From Coleofasciculus sp. LEGE 07092 (GTDB lineage Bacteria > Cyanobacteriota > Cyanobacteriia > Cyanobacteriales > Coleofasciculaceae): a DNA stretch of 59,885 nt. The position numbers and the translations under genes were made by a program. The stretch's first letter is position 1, and the number at the start of each line of letters is the position of its first letter. The notes under the pieces are model-generated. The model did no database searches and had not been told where the DNA came from. It was given only the letters and a program-made list of their open reading frames with translations. Location: positions 1 through 59,885 of the forward strand of contig NZ_JADEWY010000024.1 in assembly GCF_015207375.1 (NCBI RefSeq), read 5' to 3'. This document shows positions 20,368-28,939 of the stretch, piece after piece.

Positions 20368-21792
20368 TTAAGAACCAATGGAAGCGCTAAAATAGTGACG
20401 ATATAGATTACAGCTAGGCATCACCTGACTCCCTTGCAGATGCACTAGTCCCATACTGTGCAATTTTAACGCCTGCACCCGTTCTAATTCGATGGGGGTC
20501 GGCGAACTTGCAACCTGAGCAAATGCTTCATAAAGTTGGGGATGCTGTTGTAAATTCGCCAATTGCTGACGCAGGTATTCCCCATAAATTCTGCCTTTTT
20601 TAACGTATTGAGGCAGCAGGTGTTCTAGGGTAACATCTTGATGCCCAATGTGGTAAAGTGCCTTGTGGATCAGATAGGGATGACCCCCGACTAAAGACAT
20701 GAGTTGTTCAACTTGAGAAGCATTCCAGTTCAGTCCCCGACGTTGTGCCAACTCGTGTACCTGTTCTCTGGTGAACTCTGGTAATTTAATCAAAAGTCCG
20801 ATATTAAAGGGTGAGCGATTCCGACTTGAGGGTACATCCACGTCTGTAGAATAGACAACCACGACTCGCAGTTTTTGCCAAATCGCACTGCAACTATTTC
20901 CATATCTGGCTATTTCATGCCAGGTTCGTAGCAGGCTGAAAAAGTCTGAGGCAATGTCGGGGTATTGAAATAAGATATCTAATTCATCTAAGCCGATGAC
21001 GATGGGACTATTCAGTTCAGCTAAGAGATAGTTCTCGAAATAATCAGTACTGCTAGCATTACTGCCGAGAATATCATCCCAATAGTCAGCTAACTGATTG
21101 GGTAATCCGAGGCTTTTCCCGACACTAGCACAGAACCATTGTAAGAATCTATCGAGGCTAGTAAAAACACTTTTCTCAGCAAGGTGCAAGCTTAAGGTAA
21201 CAGTACGATAGCTTTGCACTCTCGCCTGATGCAGAATTCGTGCCATCAGAGAGGTTTTACCCATTTGCTGGGGAGAATGAATGCGAATTAAAGCTCCTGG
21301 TTGCAATATTGTGTCATAGCAGCGTTGTTCGATGGGGGGACGTTGGATATAGAAGGGAGAGTCGAGAGGAACTTGTCCGCTAGGTACTTCGGGGAGTGTG
21401 GTGGCAACGGTGGCAACGGTATTGAAAGCGGATGTAACGGATGGGTGGTGGGTGCAAGAGGGTATTTCTGGAAAAACCGATAACTTATCCGCTACATCCG
21501 TTACCCCATCCGTTGCCACATCTGTTGCCCATTCTTTCGCTTTGCGCTCCAGAACGACGGAAAAGTTCTTTTTATTCACTTTTGTACCCAGTATTTGGGA
21601 GAGAAAGTCCCATAACTTAGCGCCAAAAGTTTTAGCGTGGGCACTGGAAAAGCAGTAGGTTTCTGCTATTTGCTCGTAGGTTTGATTTTCCCAGGCTCCC
21701 CGCAGAACGGCAATTTGCAGAGTATTCAAGTGCTGGCGGGTTTGGGTAGACACGAAGAATTGCAGAAGTTCGAGTGCTTCCTCAAGACGCAT
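20368..21792 (-). CDS. HTH plus AAA-like (AAA_35) ATPase, STAND-like regulator
   Basis: The protein has 474 residues. Residues 1-95 are the HTH-type N terminus seen in cyanobacterial STAND/NB-ARC and vWA-MoxR-associated proteins (LNTLQIAVLRGAWENQTYEQ). Residues about 140-460 are an AAA-like domain introduced by FYIQRPPIEQRCYDTIL, with the Walker A-like segment HSPQQMGKTSL and Walker B-like VIGLDELDIL. In relatives this nucleotide switch is joined to WD40, TPR or CHAT effectors; here it stands alone, with only a CHAT tail fragment next door. Residues about 95-115 (ATDVATDGVTDVAD) come from a 12-bp DNA repeat. AAGGAG lies upstream of the start. Confidence 0.75.
   Translation of the reverse strand: MRLEEALELLQFFVSTQTRQHLNTLQIAVLRGAWENQTYEQIAETYCFSSAHAKTFGAKLWDFLSQILGTKVNKKNFSVVLERKAKEWATDVATDGVTDVADKLSVFPEIPSCTHHPSVTSAFNTVATVATTLPEVPSGQVPLDSPFYIQRPPIEQRCYDTILQPGALIRIHSPQQMGKTSLMARILHQARVQSYRTVTLSLHLAEKSVFTSLDRFLQWFCASVGKSLGLPNQLADYWDDILGSNASSTDYFENYLLAELNSPIVIGLDELDILFQYPDIASDFFSLLRTWHEIARYGNSCSAIWQKLRVVVVYSTDVDVPSSRNRSPFNIGLLIKLPEFTREQVHELAQRRGLNWNASQVEQLMSLVGGHPYLIHKALYHIGHQDVTLEHLLPQYVKKGRIYGEYLRQQLANLQQHPQLYEAFAQVASSPTPIELERVQALKLHSMGLVHLQGSQVMPSCNLYRHYFSASIGS
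21395..21535. repeat. 12-bp tandem repeat (ATCCGTTACCCC type) inside the AAA gene
   Basis: Consecutive units ATCCGTTACCCC, ATCCGTTGCCAC and ATCTGTTGCCCA, with the inverse motif GGATGTAACGGAT on the left side. The 12-bp period keeps frame and encodes a four-residue T-D-x-x pattern. Related units lie at 32005-32043 and in the 142-bp repeats near 55 kb. Confidence 0.7.
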
Positions 21793-21841
21793 GAGTATTT
21801 TTTCACTCCTTTAGACACACCTGTGGGCAAGTTGACCTGAA

Positions 21842-21947
21842 CTTCATAAAACCTGCCTACCGTTTTACACAGGCTTGATAAATTCAACCTACTTCTTTAT
21901 AAAAACTTCACAAAAGCCTGCCTACTATTTTACAAAAGCTTCATAAA
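21842..21947. repeat. Two imperfect 41-42 bp direct repeats upstream of the PEP-CTERM gene
   Basis: CTTCATAAAACCTGCCTACC... (21842) and CTTCACAAAAGCCTGCCTAC... (21906) share most of 41 bases with a 64-bp offset. A third partial unit starts near 21960. They sit between the divergent AAA and PEP-CTERM genes and may carry regulatory sites. Otherwise 21793-22095 shows no gene. Confidence 0.7.
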
Positions 21948-22095
21948 TGGGGTGACTGCTTCATGGAAACTTTATAAAACTCCTCTGGAATGTTCCTACT
22001 TTTTCCTACTGACAGCACTGAAGAGACAGCTTAACTTAAATATCACAGCGCATCCAAAACCTACGGAAGTACTAGTCTTTACCTTTTTAAGTAAC

Positions 22096-22782
22096 ATGAA
22101 AAATTCAAGATTTGTTTGCTCAACAATTATTGCTGCATCTTGTGGGCTATCAGTTTTAGCCTTAGTACAAGAGGCTAAAGCTATAGACACAGTAGATAAC
22201 GGTGCCTTTGATACTGATATTCTTAGTCCTTTTAACTTTTCTTCTGGTACAACCATACCTCTTGGTGGATCTTGGCAGGAATTTTCTTTTACGAGTGCAG
22301 GTGTGCTAGCTATGGGATGTTCACCAGCAGATCCTAGTGGTCTAGGATGTGCGCCTAGTTCAGCAGGAAATTCTGTATTTGTGGGCTCTCCTAGCTGGAA
22401 TTTTTTAGCACCATCCTCTGGCGTGAAGTTGACAGTAACTGATGCATTTTTACGTGGTGATGTATTTGATATTTTCGATTTTGGTAGTTTTATAGGAAGC
22501 ACATCGGATGTATCTACAGGGGGAAGTTGTGTACCGAACGAAACCAACCCTGATGATTGCCTAGTAGACCCACTTACCAGTTCAGGCACATTTCTTCTCG
22601 AATCTGGAGAACATGAGATTACAATTATTCCTAAGGCTAGTCCCTTTGGTAGTGGTGCGGCTTACTTCCGGGTGGATGCCAGAGAGTCAGTTCCCGAACC
22701 CGCTTCTGTACTCGGACTCCTAGCCGTCGGCACTCTCGGTGCAACATCAACCCTAAAGCGCAAAAAGAAAGAGCAGGCATAG
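22096..22782 (+). CDS. PEP-CTERM sorted exported protein
   Basis: Surface-sorted protein, 228 residues from the chosen ATG at 22096 (MKNSRFVCSTIIAASCGLSV), which places a signal peptide ending AKA at the N terminus; the open frame reaches 21952 but that extension is not signal-like. The C terminus carries the sorting signal VPEPASVLGLLAVGTLGAT followed by a basic tail. The middle has Cys-containing loops and no recognised catalytic domain. PEP-CTERM proteins are cut and anchored by exosortase, usually in organisms making extracellular polysaccharide. Confidence 0.8.
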   Translation: MKNSRFVCSTIIAASCGLSVLALVQEAKAIDTVDNGAFDTDILSPFNFSSGTTIPLGGSWQEFSFTSAGVLAMGCSPADPSGLGCAPSSAGNSVFVGSPSWNFLAPSSGVKLTVTDAFLRGDVFDIFDFGSFIGSTSDVSTGGSCVPNETNPDDCLVDPLTSSGTFLLESGEHEITIIPKASPFGSGAAYFRVDARESVPEPASVLGLLAVGTLGATSTLKRKKKEQA

Positions 22783-22815
22783 GATAATAGTCAAAAAAAT
22801 AGAAAACTCAATCCA

Positions 22816-22858
22816 ATAACTGCTGTGTCTGACTCGAATAGACACAGTTATTTTTTTT
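22816..22858 (+). terminator. Intrinsic terminator of the PEP-CTERM gene
   Basis: TGTGTCT...AGACACA stem followed by a run of eight T, shortly after the stop codon. Confidence 0.85.
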
Positions 22859-22899
22859 ATCAAAGGTAGATTTCAGCCTTAACGCGATCGCTATTCTGC

Positions 22900-23877
22900 T
22901 TAAGTCCAAGCCCGGAAAAAGGTATTATCTTCCCAACTAGCAGCAGTGCGTTGCTCGATTGCTGCCAATTCCACCTCATTAAGAGGTTGGAATCCTCGCG
23001 CCACTTCTACATTCGACTCAAGTTGAGCAACATTTTCCGCCGCAATTACAGCACAGTGAACCCCTGATTGCGAGAGGGTGTATCCGAGGGCTTGGTGCAT
23101 CCCATCCAGAATACCTGGTTTAAATAGACGCCCGTAGGCGGGGACTTTCATGGCAATGACACCGACTCCCTGCTGGCGGGCGACGGGTAAAACGGTGGGG
23201 ATAAAGGGGCGGGGGTGGTGTTTGTCAGCGGCATTAATGCAAACGAGGGTAGTGTCGAAGGGATAGCGCTGCAACCCTTGGGCAATAATATCGGGTTCGT
23301 GATGTCCGGTAATACCGCTAAAGCGAATCAGTTTCTGTGCTTTGGCTTCTTCTAGGGCGCGGGCGGCTCCATTTTTACTGAAGATGGTATCAAGTTCTTG
23401 CTCAAAGGAGACGTGATGGAGTTGCCAGAGATCGAGATAATCAGTGTTGAGGCGTTTAAGCGATCGCTCTAACTCTCTCCACGCCCCATCGCGATCGCGG
23501 GCGGCGGTTTTCGTGGCGATAAATACCTGCTGTCGATAGTTAGGAAGTACTTTACCCAAATACTTTTCAGAAGGTCCATAACTTGCTGCCGTATCGAAGT
23601 AGCGGATACCTAATTCTAAAGCCCGTTGGATAATTGCCACAGCTTCAGCATCATGGTTGCCCCAGGATAACGGCGTTTTTCCCGCACCCCCCAAACCCAA
23701 AATCGGAATAGAAACGCCGGTGTTACCTAACTGGCGTTCTGGCATAGCTGTGGTTATTGGCGATCGCTCTTTAGAGGCAGAGATACGATTTTGTTGCCAT
23801 GCTGCACTGCTTGCAATTCCACTTGCTACGGCAACGCTGGTTAACAGAAAGGTTCGCCTGGTTGTTTTGCCACTCAT
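22900..23877 (-). CDS. Aldo/keto reductase with a Tat signal
   Basis: NADPH-type aldo/keto reductase of 325 residues. The N terminus TTRRTFLLTSVAVASG is a twin-arginine signal, so the protein is probably exported folded. The barrel starts at about residue 47 (MPERQLGNTGVSIPILGLGG). Catalytic tetrad candidates are Asp in RYFDTAASYGPSEKYLG (with the Tyr of SYG), Lys in VFIATKT and His in LWQLHHV. Substrate unknown. No operon partner is evident. Confidence 0.85.
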   Translation of the reverse strand: MSGKTTRRTFLLTSVAVASGIASSAAWQQNRISASKERSPITTAMPERQLGNTGVSIPILGLGGAGKTPLSWGNHDAEAVAIIQRALELGIRYFDTAASYGPSEKYLGKVLPNYRQQVFIATKTAARDRDGAWRELERSLKRLNTDYLDLWQLHHVSFEQELDTIFSKNGAARALEEAKAQKLIRFSGITGHHEPDIIAQGLQRYPFDTTLVCINAADKHHPRPFIPTVLPVARQQGVGVIAMKVPAYGRLFKPGILDGMHQALGYTLSQSGVHCAVIAAENVAQLESNVEVARGFQPLNEVELAAIEQRTAASWEDNTFFRAWT

Positions 23878-23930
23878 ACCCAGTTGCAGTCAAAGATAGT
23901 ACACTTTTGTTGTTCAGACGCGGTTACGCT

Positions 23931-24048
23931 TATAGCGTTTCTCTATCTGGTGAGGTACACCCTGATGAAGGCAGGGAGTGGGGAGTAGGGAGTGGGGAGT
24001 AGGGAGTAGGGAATGGGACTGTACCTCATGTACGTGATAAACGCTATA
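23931..24048. mobile_element. MITE-like element with TATAGCGTTT termini
   Basis: About 118 bp flanked by inverted repeats of about 29 bp: TATAGCGTTT-N11-GAGGTACA on the left and its inverse, TGTACCTC...AAACGCTATA, on the right. The interior is a run of GGGAGTA/GGGAGTG heptamers. There is no coding capacity. A second left end of the same kind begins at 59818. It ends six bases from the stop codon of the next gene. Confidence 0.75.
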
Positions 24049-24053
24049 TCTTT

Positions 24054-24581
24054 CTAAGGTTGTGTAATTCTGGTAAACGCTGCCGGAGAGGATAGAGTAA
24101 CCCCATTCGGTGTGGTAATACTCACGAATGCAGTTGACGGAACTCTCGTGGGTAAATTTTTAGACTGCCAAGCATCTGGCGTGTAAATAAAGAAACCCAG
24201 AAAGGTGGTACTAAAAGGATTCGCCAGATTAAAATTACTGAAAGTATCAAAAATAATAATATCCCCACCCGGTCTACCGGGTGCTTGGAAATTATCTGCT
24301 ACCACCATTGAGTTGGATGAACCCCGGAAGACTTTACCATCCACAGTGATGCTGAACGATGAACTGGCATTACGATAAAAACTCCCTTGGGGTGTTGCGA
24401 TCGCTTTTACAGTCGGGTTGAATGTAAAACTACCACTCACCGGAGTTCTCGTCCCTTGATCATTGAAGGAAAATTGGAAATTATGGGACACTGCTTGTGC
24501 AGGCGTTATCCCCACCGTTGCCACGGCAATAGCGGCGGCGCTAGCAACCACCGATACCTGCTGCATCACTGAATTTGTCAT
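24054..24581 (-). CDS. Exported protein of unknown function
   Basis: The protein has 175 residues with a signal peptide (VVASAAAIAVATVGI, cleavage near AQA) and a beta-rich body (FQFSFNDQGTRTPVSGSFTF). The composition resembles cyanobacterial PEP-CTERM proteins, but it ends at RITQP without a PEP-CTERM anchor. The stop codon is six bases from the MITE-like element, so the gene may have lost its 3' end there. No enzymatic motif. Confidence 0.6.
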   Translation of the reverse strand: MTNSVMQQVSVVASAAAIAVATVGITPAQAVSHNFQFSFNDQGTRTPVSGSFTFNPTVKAIATPQGSFYRNASSSFSITVDGKVFRGSSNSMVVADNFQAPGRPGGDIIIFDTFSNFNLANPFSTTFLGFFIYTPDAWQSKNLPTRVPSTAFVSITTPNGVTLSSPAAFTRITQP

Positions 24582-24622
24582 ATTAGATTCCGTTGAAAGA
24601 GCAACTCCTGTAAAATTTTAGG

Positions 24623-26935
24623 CTAATTTGTCCAAACCCCGTCCCAATTTTCAGGGGGAGGAGATTCTAACCAGTGCAAGCAACGCTGAATGTGTAACCG
24701 CGCTGCCCTATCGCTGTTGTCTATTTCCAACACTTGCGAAAACTTTCTCATCGCCAAAGCAAATTGGCGTTCTAGATAATACTGACGCCCTTGGTGGTGA
24801 TGTTCAATAAGCTGCTGTTGCTGTTGAGAAATAGATTCTGAACGCAGCCCGATCAGTTCGTAGATGGCTGCAGGTTGGTTTTTCTCTTTGACGTGAATGC
24901 AGTCAAGTTCTCTTGCCCAAATGCGATCGCTACATTTTTGATAAATCGTTTCGCTAATAATAATATCACACTTATAATCTAAGTTAGCACGTTCTAACAT
25001 AGAAGTAAAGTTAATCGATTCACTCAGATAACTTTGACTAGAATCCTTGGGATTAGGTGTTACTTTATCCGCATGAATGCCAATACCCATGCGCAGACAG
25101 TATTGTTTTTTAGGGAAGTGCTTGGTATTAAATTCTGTCAACCGTTGACGCATTTCTACGGCGGTTTGGATCGCTAACCATGCCTGCCCGTTTGGTGATA
25201 AAGATGTTTCAAAGATGGCAAGCAAGGCATCACCAATATACTTATCCAACGTACCTTGGTACTTAAATACCACCTCAACCATCAATTCAAAGTATTGGTT
25301 GAGTGTGGCAACAACCTTTTGAGCGTCCATGTCTGCAATCAAGTTGGTGTAGCCCCGAATATCGGAACACAAAATTGAAATATCCTTTTGCGGTGACGAC
25401 TTAGACTCAAGTCCTTTGAGTAACTCTTGGGTCAATTCTTGACTAATTTGTCGATAGGAGTTGCGCTTGGAGTTTTTATCCTCGCTAACTTCCTGCAACC
25501 CGACTAAAAATCCTAAGATATTGTTGGCGTTGCTACTATCTGCGATCGCATTAATGGATAAATCAATCGGGTATTGCCGATCAGTAGCCATTAACTCCTG
25601 TTTAGAGTGATATTGCTGATGATTGCCAGATAAAGCCTCTTGAAACCACTCGATAAAATCACTGTCTTTGAGCTGAATTAAATCCCAAATCCAGCAACCT
25701 TCTAAGGATTTATCCTTACTACTATTTAAGAGCTGCTTGCCTTTTTCATTCAGCGTAATCACCCGACCTTCTAGATCAGTATAGATTGCGCCGTTATCCA
25801 AATTGCGGAAAATGTGACGCTGGATTTGTTCCTGTTGCTTGAGAGTGGTGAACAATTTGGCATTCTGCAACGCTATCCCCACTTGCAAACTAAATGCCCC
25901 CATCAGTTGTTGATCGGCTTGGCTAAAACTTGCTTTAAAGCCTTCGGGGGGTACGGGCCAGTTGTCTGGATCGTAGTCAGGAAAATGTCCCTGTTTCTTT
26001 TTATTGACTAATTCTATCACCCCCAGCAACTCACCCCCTGGACTGAATACAGGCAGACACAACAAGCTACAAGTGCGATAATGGTTCTGGCGATCCCATT
26101 GTTTCATGCGATCGGAATCGGGATGAATATAAAAGTCAAAGGGAACGTTGATAGGTTTGCCAGATTTCGCAACTTGCCCGACAAAACCAACACCGATGGA
26201 CAGATGCAGCTCTTGAAAAGAACCATCGGCTATTAGTATTTTTGTACACAGTTGATTGCGTTCCCGATCAATTAGCCATAGCCGAGTGAGAGCGGCATTC
26301 ATCAACTCTTTGGTTTCATCGACAACTAAAGTGAGGGTAGCGTCTAAATCTAAACCCCCCTGACTGATGGCGTGAATGGCTTTAATAAAGGCTACAACAG
26401 CCCGCTGTTTCTTAATTTCTGTGTAGAGAGACTGACATCGCTCGATTGTTTTTCGCATCGAAGCTACAGCTTTAGCGAAGCGTTTCTCATCTTGTTGAGT
26501 AAAACCATTAAGATCGACTCGTTTAGATAGTAAATACTCAGAATTGGTTTCGGGATTTAGTTTATTGAGAAATTGCACAAAGGCGATCGAATAGCCCTGG
26601 GAATTTGAGATGGGTAAGGCTAGCAGGTTATAGGTAATGTAAGACGTTGAAGATTTCAGATATTTTTTGCAGGACGCTGGAGAGAGTTTATAAACATCAA
26701 AAGGCTTGCCAACTATTTTTTCTAGACTAGCAACTTGATCAAGTCCAGGCTGAACTGGAATTCTCATCTCAATCAAATGAGGTGAATCACTGCAAAAAAT
26801 TAGGCAGCATTCCAGATTCTGCTGATCTAGCAAAAAAATCGTTGTTCGATCTGTCCCAATTATTCGTTTGAATCCTTGGGCAATTTCCTTCAATATTTCA
26901 GTTAAAATTACATCTAAATCCTGGTGTTTTGCCAT
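24623..26935 (-). CDS. GAF-GAF-PAS class III adenylate/guanylate cyclase
   Basis: Soluble signalling enzyme of 770 residues. Two GAF domains occupy about residues 10-180 and 190-365 (RLWLIDRERNQLCTKI, GVIELVNKKKQGHF), a PAS domain about 370-490, and a class III cyclase domain about 510-690 with metal-binding Asp residues in ILCSDIRGYT and YIGDALLAIFE. A TPR-like tail of about 50 residues follows (FALAMRKFSQVLEIDNSDRA). It would make cAMP or cGMP in response to small ligands, redox or light; which nucleotide is not certain. No histidine kinase is in the same protein. The tail resembles that of the giant sensor at 45271-50358. Confidence 0.88.
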   Translation of the reverse strand: MAKHQDLDVILTEILKEIAQGFKRIIGTDRTTIFLLDQQNLECCLIFCSDSPHLIEMRIPVQPGLDQVASLEKIVGKPFDVYKLSPASCKKYLKSSTSYITYNLLALPISNSQGYSIAFVQFLNKLNPETNSEYLLSKRVDLNGFTQQDEKRFAKAVASMRKTIERCQSLYTEIKKQRAVVAFIKAIHAISQGGLDLDATLTLVVDETKELMNAALTRLWLIDRERNQLCTKILIADGSFQELHLSIGVGFVGQVAKSGKPINVPFDFYIHPDSDRMKQWDRQNHYRTCSLLCLPVFSPGGELLGVIELVNKKKQGHFPDYDPDNWPVPPEGFKASFSQADQQLMGAFSLQVGIALQNAKLFTTLKQQEQIQRHIFRNLDNGAIYTDLEGRVITLNEKGKQLLNSSKDKSLEGCWIWDLIQLKDSDFIEWFQEALSGNHQQYHSKQELMATDRQYPIDLSINAIADSSNANNILGFLVGLQEVSEDKNSKRNSYRQISQELTQELLKGLESKSSPQKDISILCSDIRGYTNLIADMDAQKVVATLNQYFELMVEVVFKYQGTLDKYIGDALLAIFETSLSPNGQAWLAIQTAVEMRQRLTEFNTKHFPKKQYCLRMGIGIHADKVTPNPKDSSQSYLSESINFTSMLERANLDYKCDIIISETIYQKCSDRIWARELDCIHVKEKNQPAAIYELIGLRSESISQQQQQLIEHHHQGRQYYLERQFALAMRKFSQVLEIDNSDRAARLHIQRCLHWLESPPPENWDGVWTN

Positions 26936-27142
26936 TGTTATAGTTCCTCAAGTCCCCTTACCAGGTAGTTGCAATTCACAGCGGTTTAGGAGAGTTTATC
27001 AGGTCAGACTAGGCTGAAATGGGACTGTCTGACTTAATCTCATACTAAATACAATCTTGACACGACCTCGAAACTATTTTCCATTTTGTCAGCTATTCTC
27101 CATATAACCTGCCTTGTGCGTCCTCAAGTGTCCTGTTATTTT

Positions 27143-27168
27143 AGGGAGTAGGGAGTAGGGAGTAGGAA
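27143..27168. repeat. GGGAGTA heptamer tandem repeat
   Basis: Three to four copies of the GGGAGTA heptamer between the cyclase promoter region and the signal peptidase-like gene. Confidence 0.8.
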
Positions 27169-27216
27169 ATTCTAGAGGAATGCCTAGAACCTGTCCTGAA
27201 GAGGCGCAGAGAAAGC

Positions 27217-28266
27217 TCAACGGACAACACCCAGGCGCAGAGGGGGCCAAAATCGTTTTGATGCCTTACCAATTAGGTTTTTGCTGGGAAGGAAGCCCCA
27301 GTCGAAACTATCGTAACTGTGGTTGCGGTTATCACCCAGAACCATGAAAGCATTAGCTGGTACTCTGACGGGTAGAAGCTGGTATTGGGGTGCTGATGCA
27401 AGATAATTCTCTTGTAGAGGTTGGTGATTGATAAAAATCCTTCCCTGTTTAATTTCAACCTCTTCTCCAGGTAAACCAATTGCTCGTTGGATGAAGACAT
27501 AGTGAAAATTGTGTTCCTCCAAGGTTTCGGTTGGAGAAAACGCTACAATGTCTCCCCGTTGGGGAGATTTTGAACGGTAAATCTGTTTGTCTACTAGTAT
27601 GTGATCGCCTTTTTGTAAGGTCGGTATCATTGAGTTATCAGGAACATAATGAGCGTCTACAATAAATGTTTTCATCAAAAACACAGACATGGCTATACCA
27701 ATAGAGGCACTAATGGATAAAATAGAAATAACAAGAATGGGAATTTGTTGTCTTTTTCGAGTACCACATGAAGCCATGTAAACGTGATAAATAATAAAAG
27801 ATTGTAAAAGAATTGGAACAAGTTTAACTAATAAAGAACTAATGAAAAAAGTAAACAGTAAAATACTTAACCAAAATTGATTAATGTACAAATGACCTGC
27901 ACCGGGAACGAATCTCGACAAGAATACAGCTAACCAAGGGTCTTTTTTTTTGGTTCTCCGCTTCTCAAAATGCAGACTGTTGGTTTGCTTGGCGCAGTGG
28001 TAAGAGTCAACAATCGTCCAGATACTTAAAAAGAAAGTTACCAGGAAGATGAGCAAACCAATGATAATATGTCCCGTCGGACTTACAATCAACCACCCAC
28101 TCAACCCGTATAGCAAAAGTTGAACAAGGATTAAAAAAAAACCTTTCAGAAAATGACCGACATAGATTTGTCCCAGCCCAGGTAAAAATAAGGACAGATT
28201 TACGGCTAACCACGGTTCTTTGCTAGAGGAAGATAGAGTGGGATTCCGCTCGGATTGAGAGATCAT
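27217..28266 (-). CDS. Signal peptidase I-like membrane protein with duplicated N-terminal domain
   Basis: The protein has 349 residues. Two copies of a membrane motif (PWLAVNLSLFLPGLGQIY at about 18-35 and PWLAVFLSRFVPGAGHLY at about 110-127) precede more membrane helices. The S26 signal peptidase domain starts at about 195. The nucleophile Ser212 is present (PDNSMIPTL), as is the C-terminal box GDNRNHSYDSFDWG. The position of the general-base Lys (IKRxxGLPG in the family) is Gln260 here (FIQRAIGLPGE), so activity is uncertain. A canonical lepB elsewhere in the genome would be expected. Confidence 0.82.
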   Translation of the reverse strand: MISQSERNPTLSSSSKEPWLAVNLSLFLPGLGQIYVGHFLKGFFLILVQLLLYGLSGWLIVSPTGHIIIGLLIFLVTFFLSIWTIVDSYHCAKQTNSLHFEKRRTKKKDPWLAVFLSRFVPGAGHLYINQFWLSILLFTFFISSLLVKLVPILLQSFIIYHVYMASCGTRKRQQIPILVISILSISASIGIAMSVFLMKTFIVDAHYVPDNSMIPTLQKGDHILVDKQIYRSKSPQRGDIVAFSPTETLEEHNFHYVFIQRAIGLPGEEVEIKQGRIFINHQPLQENYLASAPQYQLLPVRVPANAFMVLGDNRNHSYDSFDWGFLPSKNLIGKASKRFWPPLRLGVVR

Positions 28267-28708
28267 TGTTTATTTTTTGCAGCAAGAAAATGCAGAATTT
28301 GCAGGTGCCAAACATTGCAGACGTTCAGGCTATTTTTTAGCCAGCGGGGAAAATAACAAGGAGGCAAACCCTGCCTTGTTCAGTAAAGCATACAGAACTT
28401 TATATTTAAAGTTTTATCCCTTTATGGCTAGGGAAATTCAGAACTTCTACACGTCTGTAGTCTGAACTCTTACAAGTATTCCCCGAACGTTAAGCTAAGT
28501 AACAAGAGCTAGCGCCAAACCCAAAATTTTCTTGAAAAGCTGACCCAATAATAGGTTAAGAACGTTTATCCGTCAAGGTCATTACTATTCCGAAGGAGTA
28601 AAAGGACTAACCTCTCACTCCGTTCTCCATAGTATCCTACAATCCTACTCAATTAACAGCAACCGTCTAAGCGAGGAGAAGACAGGGAAGCCGTGGGCAG
28701 TGTTAATT
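28267..28708. other. Intergenic stretch with no recognised gene
   Basis: About 440 bp upstream of the signal peptidase-like gene and downstream of the small membrane gene. No convincing frame, tRNA fold or known RNA motif is seen. Confidence 0.4.
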
Positions 28709-28879
28709 TCAATAGAATCTGCTGGCGGTAATTGGAAATTCATGAATCCAAGTCACATCAGGTTCTTCATTAACTTGGCGACGCGCCCTTATAAATAATC
28801 CACCAATGACATAAATTACGAATATAACAATAATTCCTAGGACGACTTGCATCAAGATATTGCTTGGTCTTTTTTTCAT
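28709..28879 (-). CDS. Small single-pass membrane protein (56 residues)
   Basis: ATG at 28879 with AGGGAG about eight bases upstream. The product starts MKKRPSNILMQ, has one membrane helix (VVLGIIVIFVIYVIGGLFI) and ends with a charged tail containing RARRQVNEEPD. Basic N terminus, helix and acidic C terminus are typical of cyanobacterial small membrane proteins. It lies 60 bp downstream of the 126-residue gene on the same strand. Function unknown. Confidence 0.6.
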   Translation of the reverse strand: MKKRPSNILMQVVLGIIVIFVIYVIGGLFIRARRQVNEEPDVTWIHEFPITASRFY

Positions 28880-28939
28880 CAGTGAATCTCCCTATTCAGC
28901 CTTGGTTTTGTTGAAAATTTAAGTATTTTTATTGTTCAA

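Noticed and set aside
21996..22589. 197-residue minus-strand frame over the PEP-CTERM gene
   Set aside because: The plus-strand gene has signal peptide, sorting signal and terminator; the minus frame has none.
28267..28708. tRNA or tmRNA in the gene-free stretch
   Set aside because: No cloverleaf, TTCRA loop or CCA-type acceptor pairing could be found by eye.
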